A DNA stretch of 64,000 nucleotides from Zea mays (GCF_902167145.1 NC_050097.1:232829034-232893033), one strand, 5' to 3'. Shown: positions 1 to 11,488, counted from the stretch's first letter. Notes: a model not told the origin generated them from the sequence alone. Numbers and translations: made by a program.

Positions 1-1476
1 GTCACATTTATCCTTAGCATCTTTTAGGGAGGTTGTGAGCTCATTTACAGTTGATGACATAGTTTTGTTCTCTTCTTTCATTTCATTACTAGCTTTCATA
101 ACTATGTCATATTTGGCATTTAAAGATTCATTTTCATTTTTCAACCTATCACATTTAGCTTTTGAGTTCCTAATGATTTGAGTATATTCTTTAAGCAAGT
201 CAGCTAGCTCATCATATGAAGGTGAAGCAAATTCCTCATCACTATCACTATCACTATCATCAGTAACATCAATATCATTTTGTACCTTCTGTTCACCTCT
301 AGCCATGAGGCATAGGTGAGAAGTCGATGATGGCGATGGTGGTGGTGAAGAGAAGTCCCCGGCGATGGCGGCAACTTTTTCATCATTCTCTTCTTCACTC
401 GAAGAAGATCCACTTGATGACTCAATGTCAGTGAGCTAGTCACCAACAATATATGCCTTTCCATTTTTCTTTTTGTGGAACCTCTTTTGCTTTCCATCCT
501 TCCTCTTGAATAATTTATTTTCCTTCTTCTCATCATCGCTGTCATCTTCTTTCTTGCCCTTGAACTTGTTCTTCTTGGGCTTGTTACATTGATGAGCAAG
601 ATGACCGAGCTCTCCACAGTTGTAGCAATCCATCTCAGAAATGGGCTTTCTTTTGTTGGAAAAGAATTTCTTCTTTCTTGAATCAAATTTGATGCCTTCT
701 CTGTTGAGCTTCTTTAACATCTTGGTGGTCTTCCTTACCATCAAGGCAATGTTAGCATCAAGGTCATCATCACTTGAGGATTCTTCCTCAATTTGTATTT
801 TAGCTTTTCCTTTTATTTCTTGATTTGCTTTGAGAGCCAAATCTTTTCTCTTGGAAGATGACTCATCTTTGTCATTGATGTGCATGTACATCTCATGAGC
901 AATGATCTTTCCCAATATCTGTGTAGGTGTAGTAACTGAAAGATCCATTTGGTGTAGCACAGTGACAATGTGTCCATATTTGTCTATTGGGAGGACACTG
1001 AGAATCTTCCTCACAACATCCGGTTGTGAGATTTGAGTAAGCCCCAATCCATTTACTTCATCTACAAGAATATTGAGACGTGAGTACATAGCATTGGCAT
1101 TTTCATTAGCAAGCATTTCAAAAGAATTTAACTTTCTCATAACAATATGATATCTCTCTTCATGCTCACTTCTAGTTCCTTCATGTAGAGCACAAATGTC
1201 CATCCACAAATCATGAGCATTTTTATGATTTTTTACTCTATTGAACACATCTTTGCAAAGGCCTCTAAAAAGGGTGTTTTTGGCCTTGGCATTCCATTTC
1301 TCATAATTAAACTCATCACCTACAAGATATGTGGGATCTCTAGGTGTGGGGAATCCTTGTGTGGCGGCTTTGTAGACACCAATGTCTATAGCCTCTAAAT
1401 ATGCTTCCATACGAATTTTCCAATAAGGAAAATCGTCACCATCAAAAACGGGAGGAGGTCCATCCCCACCAGACAT
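1..1476 (-). pseudogene. Copia gag, interrupted by an in-frame stop
   Basis: A capsid-type gag reads from ATG at 1476 leftward. The first part resembles the copia gag (UBN2-type) fold; a CCHC zinc knuckle (CYNCGELGHLAHQC) lies near 590-630 and is followed by Lys-rich sequence. The frame meets a TAG at 436-438. Past the stop the same frame stays open to base 1 with an acidic Ser/Asp segment and a coiled-coil-like Lys/Glu/Asn segment typical of the C-terminal half of maize Sirevirus gag. I read the TAG as an inactivating mutation; programmed readthrough cannot be excluded from one copy. Confidence 0.75.
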
Positions 1477-1528
1477 CGTAACTCTTAGCGTTAAGCTAAT
1501 CTAAGAGCAACAAGAATCTGATACCAAT
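1..1528 (-). mobile_element. Internal 5' part of a Sirevirus-like copia retrotransposon, cut by the window edge
   Basis: This is the leader and gag region of an LTR retrotransposon on the minus strand. A primer-binding-site-like stretch (plus strand ATCTGATACCAAT, 1516-1528; the complement resembles TGGTATCAGA, matching initiator tRNA-Met) abuts the LTR that starts at 1529. The pol region and the 3' LTR lie to the left, outside the window. It belongs to the same family as the solo LTR split between 34363 and 44223. Confidence 0.85.
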
Positions 1529-2961
1529 TGAAAGGATCACGATGCCCAAGAGGGGGGTGAATTGGGCTTTTCTAAAAATCAACACTAATTAAAACCTAAG
1601 CAAGAGCTAAGCAAGAGCCCAACTTCACCCCAACAACTAGCACTAAGATAATAATACTAGAAATACAATAGTGCTACGATAATACTTCAAATACTTGATA
1701 AACAAATACACAATGTAAAGTGCTTGAATTAAGTGCGGAATGTAAAGCAAAGTTTAGAAGACTCCTCCAATTTTTTCCCGAGGTATCGAAGAGTCGATAC
1801 TCTCCACTAGTCCTCGTTGGAGCACCCGCGCAAGGGTATCGCTCCCCCTTGGTCCTCGCAAGAACCAAGTGCTCACTACGAGATGATCCTTTGCCACTCC
1901 GGCGCGGTGGATCCCTCGAGACCGCTTACAAACTTGAGTCGGGTCACCAACAAGATCTTCACGGTGATCACCGAGCTCCCAACGCCACCAAGCCGTCTAG
2001 GTGATGCTGATCACCAAGAGTAACAAGCCGTAGACTTTCGCTTGACCAAGAGAAGCCTAATTCAAGTGGTGTGTGCTCTAGGTGGCACTCGCTAGCGCTA
2101 ATGAGGAACAAATGCGGGATTAAGATTCTCTAATCTCCTCACTAGGCTTTTGGTGCTTGCAATGCTCTAGCAATGTGCTGGAATTAATGTGGGCTGCAAG
2201 ACATTGAATATGGTGGGTGGAGGGGGTATAAATAGCCCTCACCCACCAACTAGCTGTTACCAGCAATCTTCTGCGCATGGGCGCACCGGACAGTCCGATG
2301 CGCCACCGGTGCGCCACCGGTGCGCCAACGGTCGACTCCAACGGCTAGTTCTAACAGCTAGCTGTTGGGCTGATGGCACACCGGACAGTCCGGTGCACTG
2401 TCCGGTGCGCCACTAAAATTCATTTCTGGAACAAGCGCTCTCGAGTTTCTGGGGGAACAAACTCTTACCCAGGGCCACCTTGGCCCCACCTGGCAGATGG
2501 TGCACCGGACAGTCCGGTGCCCCAGGGCCAGAAACCCTATTTCTTGTTTTTCAGCTGATTTTCAAATCGGTTTTCGTTCTAACTTGTGAGTGAGTTCTAG
2601 AGTGACTCCTAGCACTGTATGTGAGTGTGAATGTGCACCAACACTACACTAGAACTCTCTTGGTCAAACTACTCATCAACAACCCCTCTTTATAGTACGG
2701 CTAAAAGAGAATAAAAAACCTAACTAAATCACGAGTATCCACATCTCCTTGACACTCGGACTCTGTAGTCCTTCACATTTTGTTTCGTCGTTTTAGTCGT
2801 CGCTTCGAGTTCTTATCTCTGGGATTGTTTTCACGGTTGTAGTACTTCTACCTGTAATGCGACCTAACTTACCATTTGTCTCTGCAAAAACACACGTTAG
2901 TCACATATAACATTACATTGTCATTAATCACTAAAACCAACCAGGGGTCTAGATGCTTTCA
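1529..2961 (-). repeat. 5' LTR of the left-edge copia element
   Basis: The 1,433 bp LTR has TG...CA ends (plus strand TGAAAGGATC...GATGCTTTCA). It is collinear with the solo LTR at 34363-35631 plus 44062-44223, which lies on the opposite strand. It holds copies of the palindrome CACCGGACAGTCCGGTG at 2379-2395 and 2503-2519. Several apparent open frames inside it are LTR sequence, not genes. Confidence 0.88.
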
Positions 2962-3338
2962 AGATCCTTAGCGTAATGCCGAGCTTCGACAATTTGCTTC
3001 TGTGTCAGTTGTTTTCCCGAAGCGTGACGGATGATGAATTCAAAATCTCCAGTAACACCGCTTCAGGTATCGGCGATGATACTTTATTTAATAAGCTTTC
3101 ACTCACTTGCTCTGTTGGCCTACTTTTCGAAGGTCCAGCTTCGGCGCAGTCAAGAGCAATACTTTCTCTAGCCTTTTTCAATTCCTCAGATTTATCTTCG
3201 GAAATCTTTGGAAATAGCAGTCAAGAGCCCTCATATTTCAATTTCCATAGACCTGTGCACATGTGATTATTATTCTTGTATTATTTTGGGCTTTAAAACC
3301 TGCATAAAGCATTTTGTCAATCCTGTCTTTTTAATAAC
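2962..3338 (-). pseudogene. Fragment of an older retroelement ORF
   Basis: Reading the minus strand from about 3060 to 2966 gives a short recognisable peptide (containing RHASGKQL and EARHYAKDL). I have seen this kind of sequence in maize gypsy-associated ORFs of unknown function. The left part was cut by insertion of the copia element at 2961 and the right part by the Harbinger-like element at 3342. No complete frame remains. Confidence 0.4.
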
Positions 3339-3341
3339 TAA

Positions 3342-4637
3342 GAGCAACTCCAACAAATGCTGTAAACCAACCCGAAAAAACTTTTTTGCATTCGACTATC
3401 ATTTTCTCGCCTCCAACAGACTCCTAATCTTCTTCGTAATTTTCCAGTGTCCCGCATCCACATCGATGTGTCCCACATATATTGGTGAGGCAAACATTTC
3501 CCCAATCCACTCGAGCACGCGCATCCAGCAGCTTCCCGCGACTTCTTTCCCCTTCGTGCGCATCCGGTAGCTGGTGGTGGAAAGACGGGCAGCCGTGCAG
3601 ATGTGACGACCTTTGGTGGAGGGCGGCGTCCAGGACGGTCACGTTGACGCTTGCAACATCTGTCTCGACTCTCGAGGCCTTCACCTCCAGCGATCCCTCC
3701 GCTGTACAGGTACGTGCCCCTGCTGAGAGGAGACCAGCTGCAAGCACGAGTTCCACCTCCAGTGCATCCTCGAGTGCTGAGGAGTAGACTTGCTCAACCT
3801 GCCTGACTGTGATTGCTTCTTGTTGTTTCTGTTTCTCCGTGTTTGTTCTGTCGCTACGATCAGAGCTGAATGTGATGCACTGTGCAGCTGTTCTATTGAT
3901 CAGTGCTGAACGCGATGTGCCGGCGTAAATCTGAATCTCTCGCAAGCTCTGCTCTGAATTGCCTGTTTACTTGTCTTGATACTACTTCTGACCATCGTGA
4001 TTGATCCTACAAGTGCCAGAGGAGCTCTTGTGCCCCATGTGTTAGCAGTCAATCAGCATGAAGTACCCTACCCTATGAAGTGCTGACATAGATCTGATGT
4101 TCATATTCAGAGTGGAAGCTTGCTTTTAGTGATGGCATTAGCGTGCATGCCTGTTGCTAGCTTATTTTTATGCATGATCGTGTGCTTAATTCCTGCACAG
4201 CATATATAAGATGTTGCTGTTGTTTCTTTCATTCCATGTACCGTGAACATCATAATATATACTAGTTGCCAGCTTATTTTTATGACGCAGTCGGTTTCTA
4301 CAAAGTATACGACTCCTACATTTCCACTCCTATGAACATCAGAATGTAATTTGAACGCGTCGCAAGCTCTGCTGTGAATCACCGGCTTGCTAGTCTTACA
4401 TGTGCCAGAGGAGCTCCCAGAATCCCATGTTTTGGCAGGCAATTATCATGAAGAACTCTTGACGGTGGGTAGAAGATAGTCCGATAATTGATGACGTGTC
4501 ACAAATTTAAAGTATTGGAGAGTAAATTATTAGGGAACTGTTGTGCGAAGATAAGATTTTGGGGAAAAAGTTTTTTAGCGGAACCCCTAATACATAGTTT
4601 TTGGGAACAATTGTTTAGGAGACTCTTGGAGTTGCTC
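3342..4637. mobile_element. Non-autonomous PIF/Harbinger-like DNA transposon
   Basis: The ends are inverted repeats GAGCAACTCCAA / TTGGAGTTGCTC, flanked by the 3-bp duplication TAA (3339-3341 and 4638-4640), the size and type used by PIF/Harbinger and Tourist elements. The 1,296 bp interior has no transposase. It includes a GC-rich block (3480-3790) unlike the AT-rich flanks and partly duplicated segments: CGCAAGCTCTGCT occurs near 3940 and 4358, TGCCAGAGGAGCTC near 4013 and 4403, and AGCTTATTTTTATG near 4157 and 4271. The GC-rich block carries open frames on both strands but I recognise no protein. Confidence 0.72.
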
Positions 4638-4640
4638 TAA

Positions 4641-5118
4641 CTAGGTGAACGTTCGTACGTTGCTACAGAGTGAACATGTTATGATAAGATATATTAAAAT
4701 TTTAAAAAATTCTAATTTCCATTTTATGTTTCTGTTATATTTTTTAAAGTTAAGAATTTTTACATAAATCTTACCCATCGAAACAAATTCACCATATACA
4801 TTAAAATGCAATGCTTATCGACCACTCAAATAATCTGCTCTTGTAACATAAAGTAACTAAAACTGGGCAATGATCAGCAACCAACTTGTGCTAAGGATGA
4901 AAAATAAAAAAGTAAAAAATTATAATACATGATATCATGTATTGCATCTAAATACAAGCACATGTAGATCCACCAAATAGGTTTGTTAAAAAAAATCAAA
5001 ACGAAGAACTTTAAAAGATGATAAAAAAACATAAAATGAAAATTAGATTTTTTTTAAAATTTTAATATATTTTATCATAATATGTTTAATCCATAACAAC
5101 GTAAAGTTGTTTACCTAG
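4641..5118. mobile_element. Inverted-repeat element with Helitron-3'-like CTAG ends
   Basis: The outer ~90 bp at each end are imperfect inverted repeats: CTAGGTGAACGTTCGTACG... at the left and ...GTTTACCTAG at the right, continuing through an AT-rich section around TATATTAAAATTTTAAAA. The interior is AT-rich and non-coding. It can be read as a MITE inserted at TA (core 4644-4115 equivalent on the right, TA at 4642-4643 and 5116-5117), or as two Helitron 3' termini facing outward, because each end reads ...CACCTAG-like with CTAG followed by T in its own orientation. It lies one base from the TAA duplication of the Harbinger-like element. Confidence 0.6.
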
Positions 5119-6080
5119 TTTACTAATATGTTAGGATAACCCGTTTCCAAAACACCGTCACCATTACCTTCTGTCGTGGTTTATAATGTCAAAAATCTCA
5201 TTATCCACCGTCCTCCGCCCTCCACTGCAACTAGCTTCACCGCCTTCGTTCCCGCCAGCGACGAGAATCCTCCGGCCTCCCTTACCACCAGATTCCCCCA
5301 ACCCGTGGCAACGTCAGGTCGCCACCGCACGAGCCAATCCGTCCTCCCGAGTCCCAATCCAAACGGCTTCACTCCACTCGATTCGCTTCCACCGCCCGCG
5401 TACAGTCCAAACGCAACCGTCCCGTCCACCCCGGTCCTCGGCACCGCCATGCCGCCGCTCGCCGCGCGCCTCTATGCCCCGCTTAACCTCGCCCCCGCCG
5501 TCCCAGCCGCCTCCCTTCGCCCCGCCACGCGGCTCTGCGCTGCGAGCGGGCCCCGCAACGTCGGCGGGTTCAGGAGAGGCGCGCTGGCATAGGAGAAGGC
5601 GGCGGCGGTGGCGGTCGCGGAGAAAGCGGGCGGCGAAGGTGGAGGAGGAGAGGACGAGGGCCCGTACGATGCGATCGTGATCGGGTCAGGGATCGGGGGC
5701 CTGGTGGCGGCGACGCAGCTCGCGGCCAAGGGCGCGCGGGTGCTGGTCCTCGAGAAGTACCTCATCCCCGGGGGAAGCTCCGGGTACTACCGCCGCGACG
5801 GGTTCACCTTCGACGTCGGCTCCTCCGTCATGTTCGGCTTCTCCGACAAGGTGAGTTCGCTAGTGTGGGGGCTTTGGTTCTGCGCGTGCGCGTTTCTGGG
5901 AAGTGAGGTTTCGTGTTAGGGTGTGCTGATTGATGAGCTTGCGATGCTCTAGAGAGCTTGGTGAATGCGATTGGTTTTGGACTGCTCAGCTGTTGTTAAC
6001 TGCGTTAGGTACTCTACAGTTTACTCTGCTCTGCGGCTGCTCTATGCCATCGGATAACCCTGATGGAATTGCAGACAGTA

Positions 6081-6228
6081 TGTTTTGTTTTAGGGACTAA
6101 TTTTAGTCCCTCTATTTTATTCTATTTAGTTCCTAAATTGCTGTTTTAGTTTCTATATTTAACAATTTAGGAACTAAAATAGAATAAAATATAGGGACTA
6201 AAAATTAGTCTAGAGACACCAAACACCC
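6081..6228. mobile_element. Foldback MITE in CRTISO intron 1
   Basis: Two arms that can pair over about 55 bp (around AGTCCCTCTATTTTATTCTA on the left and its near-complement on the right) surround a short loop. The outer ends are TGTTTTG and CCAAACACC. No coding capacity. It lies wholly inside intron 1 (5851-6511). Confidence 0.6.
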
Positions 6229-8923
6229 CTATATTGCGTCTCAAATGTGCTAATATACATGCCTAAGTATCAGAGGGACGTGCAGTGCCCGATGCACACT
6301 AGTGTGCATTGTTGGTTCAAGGGCTATGCACGTTTATCTCATCAGCGCTTCAGCGAATTGGCATGAGTAGGTGGGTTAATGCCCTCCGGTGTGCATGTGT
6401 TACTGTGCTCGGATGGTACTTGACTGGTTGGGACGGTAATGCTGGTCTTATAGCTTCTTATATAACCACTCATTGCAAATTTTAGTCAGTATGACATATG
6501 CTGTTATCCAGGGTAACTTGAATTTGATCACACAAGCATTGGAAGCAGTTGGGCGTAAGATGAGAGTTCTACCAGACCCTTCTACAGTTCATTTCCACCT
6601 ACCCGGTGATCTCTCTGTCCTTGTGCATAGGAAGTATGAAGACTTCATCAACGAACTGGTCAGCAAATTCCCTCACGAGAAAGAAGGGATCCTTAAATTC
6701 TACGATACATGCTGGACGGTACTGTCTTCAGTTTCTTACCTGCATCTCGTACTCTTGTATTATAGATGATAGTGCGATGTTAGAAATTACAGTGATTGTC
6801 TAACACTCACATTTCAACAGATCTTCAATTCACTAAATTCGTTGGAGCTGAAGTCTCTAGAGGAACCCCTTTATCTTTTTCGGCAATTTTTCCAGAAGCC
6901 TCGGGAATGCTTAACTCTAGGTATAAAGACTGCAGCCCTGCATTCAAATTGAAAAATGTACTATTTACAGTCTAGAGAAATTACACAAGGAATTAGCTAA
7001 ATTAATATGAAGAAAATACATTCTTACAAAAAAAATGTAAGAATTATTTGGCATGTGTTGGAGTTTTTCTTCTTCTTTTTGAATAGTACATCATATTCAC
7101 AATAAAAGTCACAGATCTATCTCCCTTTCAGCTTATTATTTGCCACAGAATGCTGGGGATATCGCTCGCAAGTTCATAAAAGATCAGGAGCTACTCTCCT
7201 TCATAGATGCCGAGGTATGAGAGATTTGTGAGTTGACTCACTTTTCAAGTTTTCCTCTTTGGAGCCTGTGATCTTCAGTCAATACTAGTTTAGTGAAAAG
7301 TTCATGATTATTAATTATCTTTGTAGTGTTTTATTGTGAGCACAGTCAATGCCTTGCAAACACCCATGATAAATGCAAGCATGGTAAGTTCAATCTTAAT
7401 CTTCTGGATCTTCATTTCAAATTCATTTGGATTTCTGTTATCTTAATGCCAATATAACAGGTCTTGTGCGATAGGCACTTTGGAGGGATTAATTATCCAG
7501 TTGGTGGCGTTGGTGGTATTGCAATATCCCTGGCAGATGGCCTTGTTGAAAAGGGCAGCGAAATCCGTTACAAGGCGAATGTAACCAACGTTATTCTTGA
7601 AAATGGAAAGGCTGTGAGTTACCTTTAGTCCTTTACAGACTTAAATATGTGAACTTATTGGGTTTTGTATCTTAGCTGAGCACTTCTGTACTCCAGGTTG
7701 GGGTGAGGTTATCAAATGGGAAGGAGTTCTTTGCTAAAACAGTGATATCAAATGCCACCAGATGGGACACGTTTGGTAATTCTAATGTATCTTCAATTGG
7801 AACATTAAAAAAACTAGTTCTTTCATTTTCACTTATTTGCAGTTTTAAATTGTTTTTTCTTGAATGTACAGGAAAACTCGTGAAAGAGGAACTTCCAGAA
7901 GAGGAGAAAAACTTTCAAAAGAATTACGTTAAGGCACCATCATTCCTTTCAATTCATATGGGTGTCAAAGCGTCAGTTCTGCCTGCTGGCACTGACTGCC
8001 ACCATTTTATACTTGAGGTATGCATGTGTTCACCACTGGGAATGTGGTATTGCTGAGAGTTTGACATCAGTGGCATTTTCTTTGTATAACCTGTTTGAGT
8101 CTGTATTAATCAAGTCTGTAATTGGCAGGATAATTGGAATAATTTGGAAAAGCCTTATGGAAGCATATTTTTAAGTATCCCTACAGTTCTTGATCCATCA
8201 TTAGCTCCCGAAGGACATCATATACTTCATATATTTACTACAGCAGGCATAGAAGATTGGGAGGTAAGGACTGTGTTCTAGTTGAACACACATTTCATCA
8301 GTATTAAGATACACTGTGTTTTGTTCATTGGCAGGGTCTTTCTAGGAAGGAATATGAAGAGAAAAAAGAGGTGGTGGCCAATGAGATTATAAGAAGGCTT
8401 GAAAAGAAGTTGTTTCCTGGTCTTCAAGATTCAATAGTCCTCAAAGAGGTACCTTCTTGCCTTCCATGGTGTGATCCTATTTATATTTGTTCCACTGTTT
8501 GGATTTTGATCAATTCTTGTATGAACTTTGAAGTGCATTCTAGCAACTGTTAAGCAGTTGATGGTGAAAGGAAGATTAGCATATGCTTGAATGTGTATAT
8601 GGTGAATCAGGAAAGTCCATCTAGTATATTTGTCATTTTTTGATGACTACTTTGCTCGTGGCAATATCATTCCAGTATGTGGATACCCTTGAGGAACGAG
8701 GAGAGTAATGACCACCGACACAAATCTCTTGAACAAACTCTTTAAAATAACCCGTATCGAATAATTGTAGTGTGGTTTCCAGACCTTCTGTTAGGTGCAG
8801 CTTCTTGATGGGAAATTGTCAAAGCGAGTTGAGTTGCGAGTTCGAAAGTATCGAGTTCTATGAATCACAAGTCTAGCAAAATATAATGCATCAGAACTTT
8901 TGTAGCCTAGTTGCATGTGTTCT

Positions 8924-9109
8924 CAGTGGCGGAGCACCCATTATGGTCAACTATGGCTAGAGCTATACCTTAAAATCATGTTTGGTGTAGTGGTAAGTCC
9001 ATACTGTTTGCAATCAACAGGTTCTAGGTTTGAGTCCTATGTGTTGCATCATGTTTTTTTTTTTTTGTCCTTCAGCCATACCTCATTATTATTTTGTCCT
9101 CCGCCACTG
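8924..9109. mobile_element. hAT-type MITE with tRNA-like core, in CRTISO intron 10
   Basis: The 186 bp element has terminal inverted repeats CAGTGGCGGAG / CTCCGCCACTG (one mismatch by position) and a perfect 8-bp duplication TGTGTTCT at 8916-8923 and 9110-9117, diagnostic of hAT elements. Its middle contains an RNA polymerase III A box (TGGTGTAGTGG, 8983-8993) and B box (GGTTTGAGTCC, 9027-9037), 44 nt apart as in a tRNA, with a T-arm that can pair at four of five positions (9024-9040). Confidence 0.82.
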
Positions 9110-9746
9110 TGTGTTCTGGTTATAATTATATGCAGTAAATTTAATGGCACTGTTCTGACTTCTGGTACCAGTCACTCTTGTAATGCGTAACTTGTTTTGT
9201 TTCATCAGGTAGGCTCACCAAAAACACACCGAAGATTTCTTGCTCGAAATGACGGTACATATGGACCAATGCCACGGGGTAAACCGAAGGGATTACTGGC
9301 TATGCCTTTCAATACTACCGTAAGTATCAGGAATCATCTCCCTTTGGGTGACTTGATGAACTGGATGTCCTCAGATTTCGTTGAACTGAAACTTGGGTTC
9401 TCAATTTACAGTCAATAGATGGCCTTTACTGTGTCGGTGACAGCTGTTTCCCCGGGCAAGGTGTCATAGCTGTAGCATTCTCAGGGATCATGTGTGCTCA
9501 CCGAGTTGCTGCAGATATTGGTAAGTTCCAGTTTTCACTGCGTCTGTCCCTGAACAGGGATAGCTTAATGGTTCAGTAAGACAGAATTAGTCGCTTGTTT
9601 GATGCCAGGTCTTAGAGAGTAGAACTCTTGACTCGCAATTTCTTTTTTTTTACTGCTTTACCCTTCTTCCAGGACTAGAGCAGAAGTCTCCAGTTCTAGA
9701 TGCTGGTCTTCTTGGGCTACTCAGATGGCTGAGAACACTTGCATAG

Positions 9747-10267
9747 GACGGTATATTAGACAAAGTGGGAAAATGGACCTCATCTTCTTTCAAAAGGCTG
9801 ATGTTTAACTAGAGTTCGGATTCTGCACTATCATCTGAGTGGCCGGGTTCTGTCATGGGTGTGCCGTGTACAATCGAGGCTGGGCTAGCAGCATGTGGTC
9901 GCCCATCATGAGCACCTGCAGATAATTGTGCTGGGTTTATATAGTAGTAATCCTAATTGGCAACCCAAGTGTCTGAAGCTGCGCGTGCTTGACACGGTAC
10001 GGTGCGCTCCCGCGCATATAGAAAACAAATTGTCAATTGCGATGTTGCATCACTTAGGTACAAGTTACATGGTATGCCAAACAGTGTAATTGTTCTCCAA
10101 CTAGATTCTTCAAAGACACTTTCTCAATTGTACCAGGATACAGGTTGCACGGCATAGTGAATTGTGTCAAAAATTTTGGATCACAATGATGTAGCAGCTC
10201 ATGGTACAGATTAAATCAGATAATCAGTTAGCAAGATTCCCGGTGAGCGTCGTGCCAATTGGATGGA
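9747..10267 (+). other. CRTISO 3' flank and probable 3' UTR
   Basis: No coding frame of note follows the stop at 9744-9746. The first few hundred bases are moderate in GC and likely transcribed as 3' UTR. I see no clear poly(A) signal that fixes the end. Confidence 0.45.
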
Positions 10268-11130
10268 TCATGATCGTTGTCCACGCCATAGTGAAGGTTT
10301 TTTTTTTGGTTGCTTACAAGCTTGACACTTCAAACCTTTGCCCACAGCCAGTTTAGAAATTAAACACAAAGTAGATAACAGAGAGATGCTTTGAAAATTA
10401 ACATGACATAAACCAGAATGCCACACATTGAGCTCATCGGCATCACCCAAATGATTAGCATGGTTTAGAACAACTTATTAAAACCTGAAAGGGAAAATAG
10501 AACAAGCATCATATAGCCTTTACTAGTGAATAGTCCAAATTGAGACATGACTACTTAACCATCTAGATATATGATGAAAAAAAATGTATTACCATACCCT
10601 GTTGCTCCAACATCGCTCACAATCATCTTAACATATTTATTCTGTCTTTACTAACTCTTCTTGCTGCCCTTCCTGTCATGTCATTTTTTTTTTGGTAAAG
10701 TGCCCAGTCTTGCCACAGACATAGCAAACCATATCTTCTATATTTATCTTATTCTTGAAGTTGGTGGTTGGTAAGGCTTATAGTCATGATAACACATGAT
10801 GTCATATAATTCATGCCCAACTTAGGAGGCACCATCCTTATGTTTGATAGCCTCCATAAGCTCTTTTGCACTCTTTATGTTCATGTACACGTATAGAGAA
10901 ACTATAGCGAAAACATGGCTAGTTGAAGTGTCTCTCTAATGTGGTTCTTATGGTGCCCAAGTGTTGGGCTTGACATGTGATGCTAATTAGTGCATGAACC
11001 ACATAATTTGGACTCTCCACAACGAGAATGTAGGTTATCGACAAGCAACAGAACCTCAGGGATAAATCATTATATTCACTCACTTGCTCGATTCTGTTTA
11101 ACCGCTAGCACACTTGCATTTACATTCATA
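10268..11130 (-). pseudogene. Decayed copia retrotransposon (gag knuckle and pre-integrase pieces)
   Basis: On the minus strand 10268-10450 reads as a gag-pre-integrase segment (WHSGLCHVNFQS followed by CQAC). Around 10700-10740 the minus strand encodes a gag zinc knuckle (CYVCGKTGHF). Further right are gag-like traces without an open frame. Many stops and no LTRs mark it as an old remnant. Confidence 0.6.
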
Positions 11131-11488
11131 TTGTCTTGTTTGGAAATTGTTTAAGTAAATCTATAGTAGCTTATAATTGTAACTAGATATTTTTAGTTCT
11201 CTAATAAGCTCCCTAGTGTAGTTGTTAATTTGTATGTTTCAGTGAAATCGACTTAGAAACATAGTAACTAAAATTGTTTGAGAGGCTTACTTGTTGTGAA
11301 ATAGAGCTCCATCAAGGGTTTGCATTTGTGCCATCTTTTATACTAATGAAGCTTTGCTCTAGTGTTGTGGCCTTGAAAAGAATTTTTATAGACCATTTAC
11401 CACCTCTAGGCATCTAGATCATAACAGCAGGTTGACATCCTCTCCTACATATTGTTTGCACCATCTTCTTCCTTCCAAGTATCCTCTT

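Larger units (their letters stand above)
5449..9746 (+). pseudogene. crtiso: Prolycopene isomerase (CRTISO), 13 exons, in-frame TAG in exon 1
   Basis: Plastid FAD-dependent carotenoid isomerase that converts poly-cis lycopene to all-trans lycopene, between zeta-carotene desaturation and cyclisation. Exons: 5449-5850, 6512-6718, 6821-6920, 7132-7214, 7327-7383, 7461-7613, 7697-7775, 7872-8017, 8129-8263, 8335-8448, 9209-9319, 9412-9520, 9673-9746; all have GT-AG borders and sum to 1,770 nt (590 codons), the usual length. Codons 1-47 look like a transit peptide (Ala/Pro/Arg-rich). Codon 48 is TAG (5590-5592). Beyond it the same frame continues with the dinucleotide-binding motif GSGIGG (codons 79-84) and the rest of the conserved protein, ending in a TAG at 9744. 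No in-frame ATG lies between the stop and the FAD motif; the next is in SSVMFGF, after it. I therefore score it as a probable pseudogene or null allele; an unseen upstream exon that skips the stop, or a base error, would rescue it. Confidence 0.85.

Noticed and set aside
1674..2558. Several open frames within 1674-2558
   Set aside because: They lie in the copia LTR, and the same frames recur in the solo LTR at 34741-35509; no protein similarity.
5186..5680. Plus-strand frame beginning MSKISLSTVL as the CRTISO start
   Set aside because: It is out of frame with the FAD-binding region and shows no transit-peptide continuity; it would need an unseen intron. Kept only as a caveat to the premature stop.
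8976..9047. Functional tRNA gene in CRTISO intron 10
   Set aside because: The A box, B box and T-arm are present, but acceptor and anticodon stems do not pair; it is a tRNA-like relic within a MITE.
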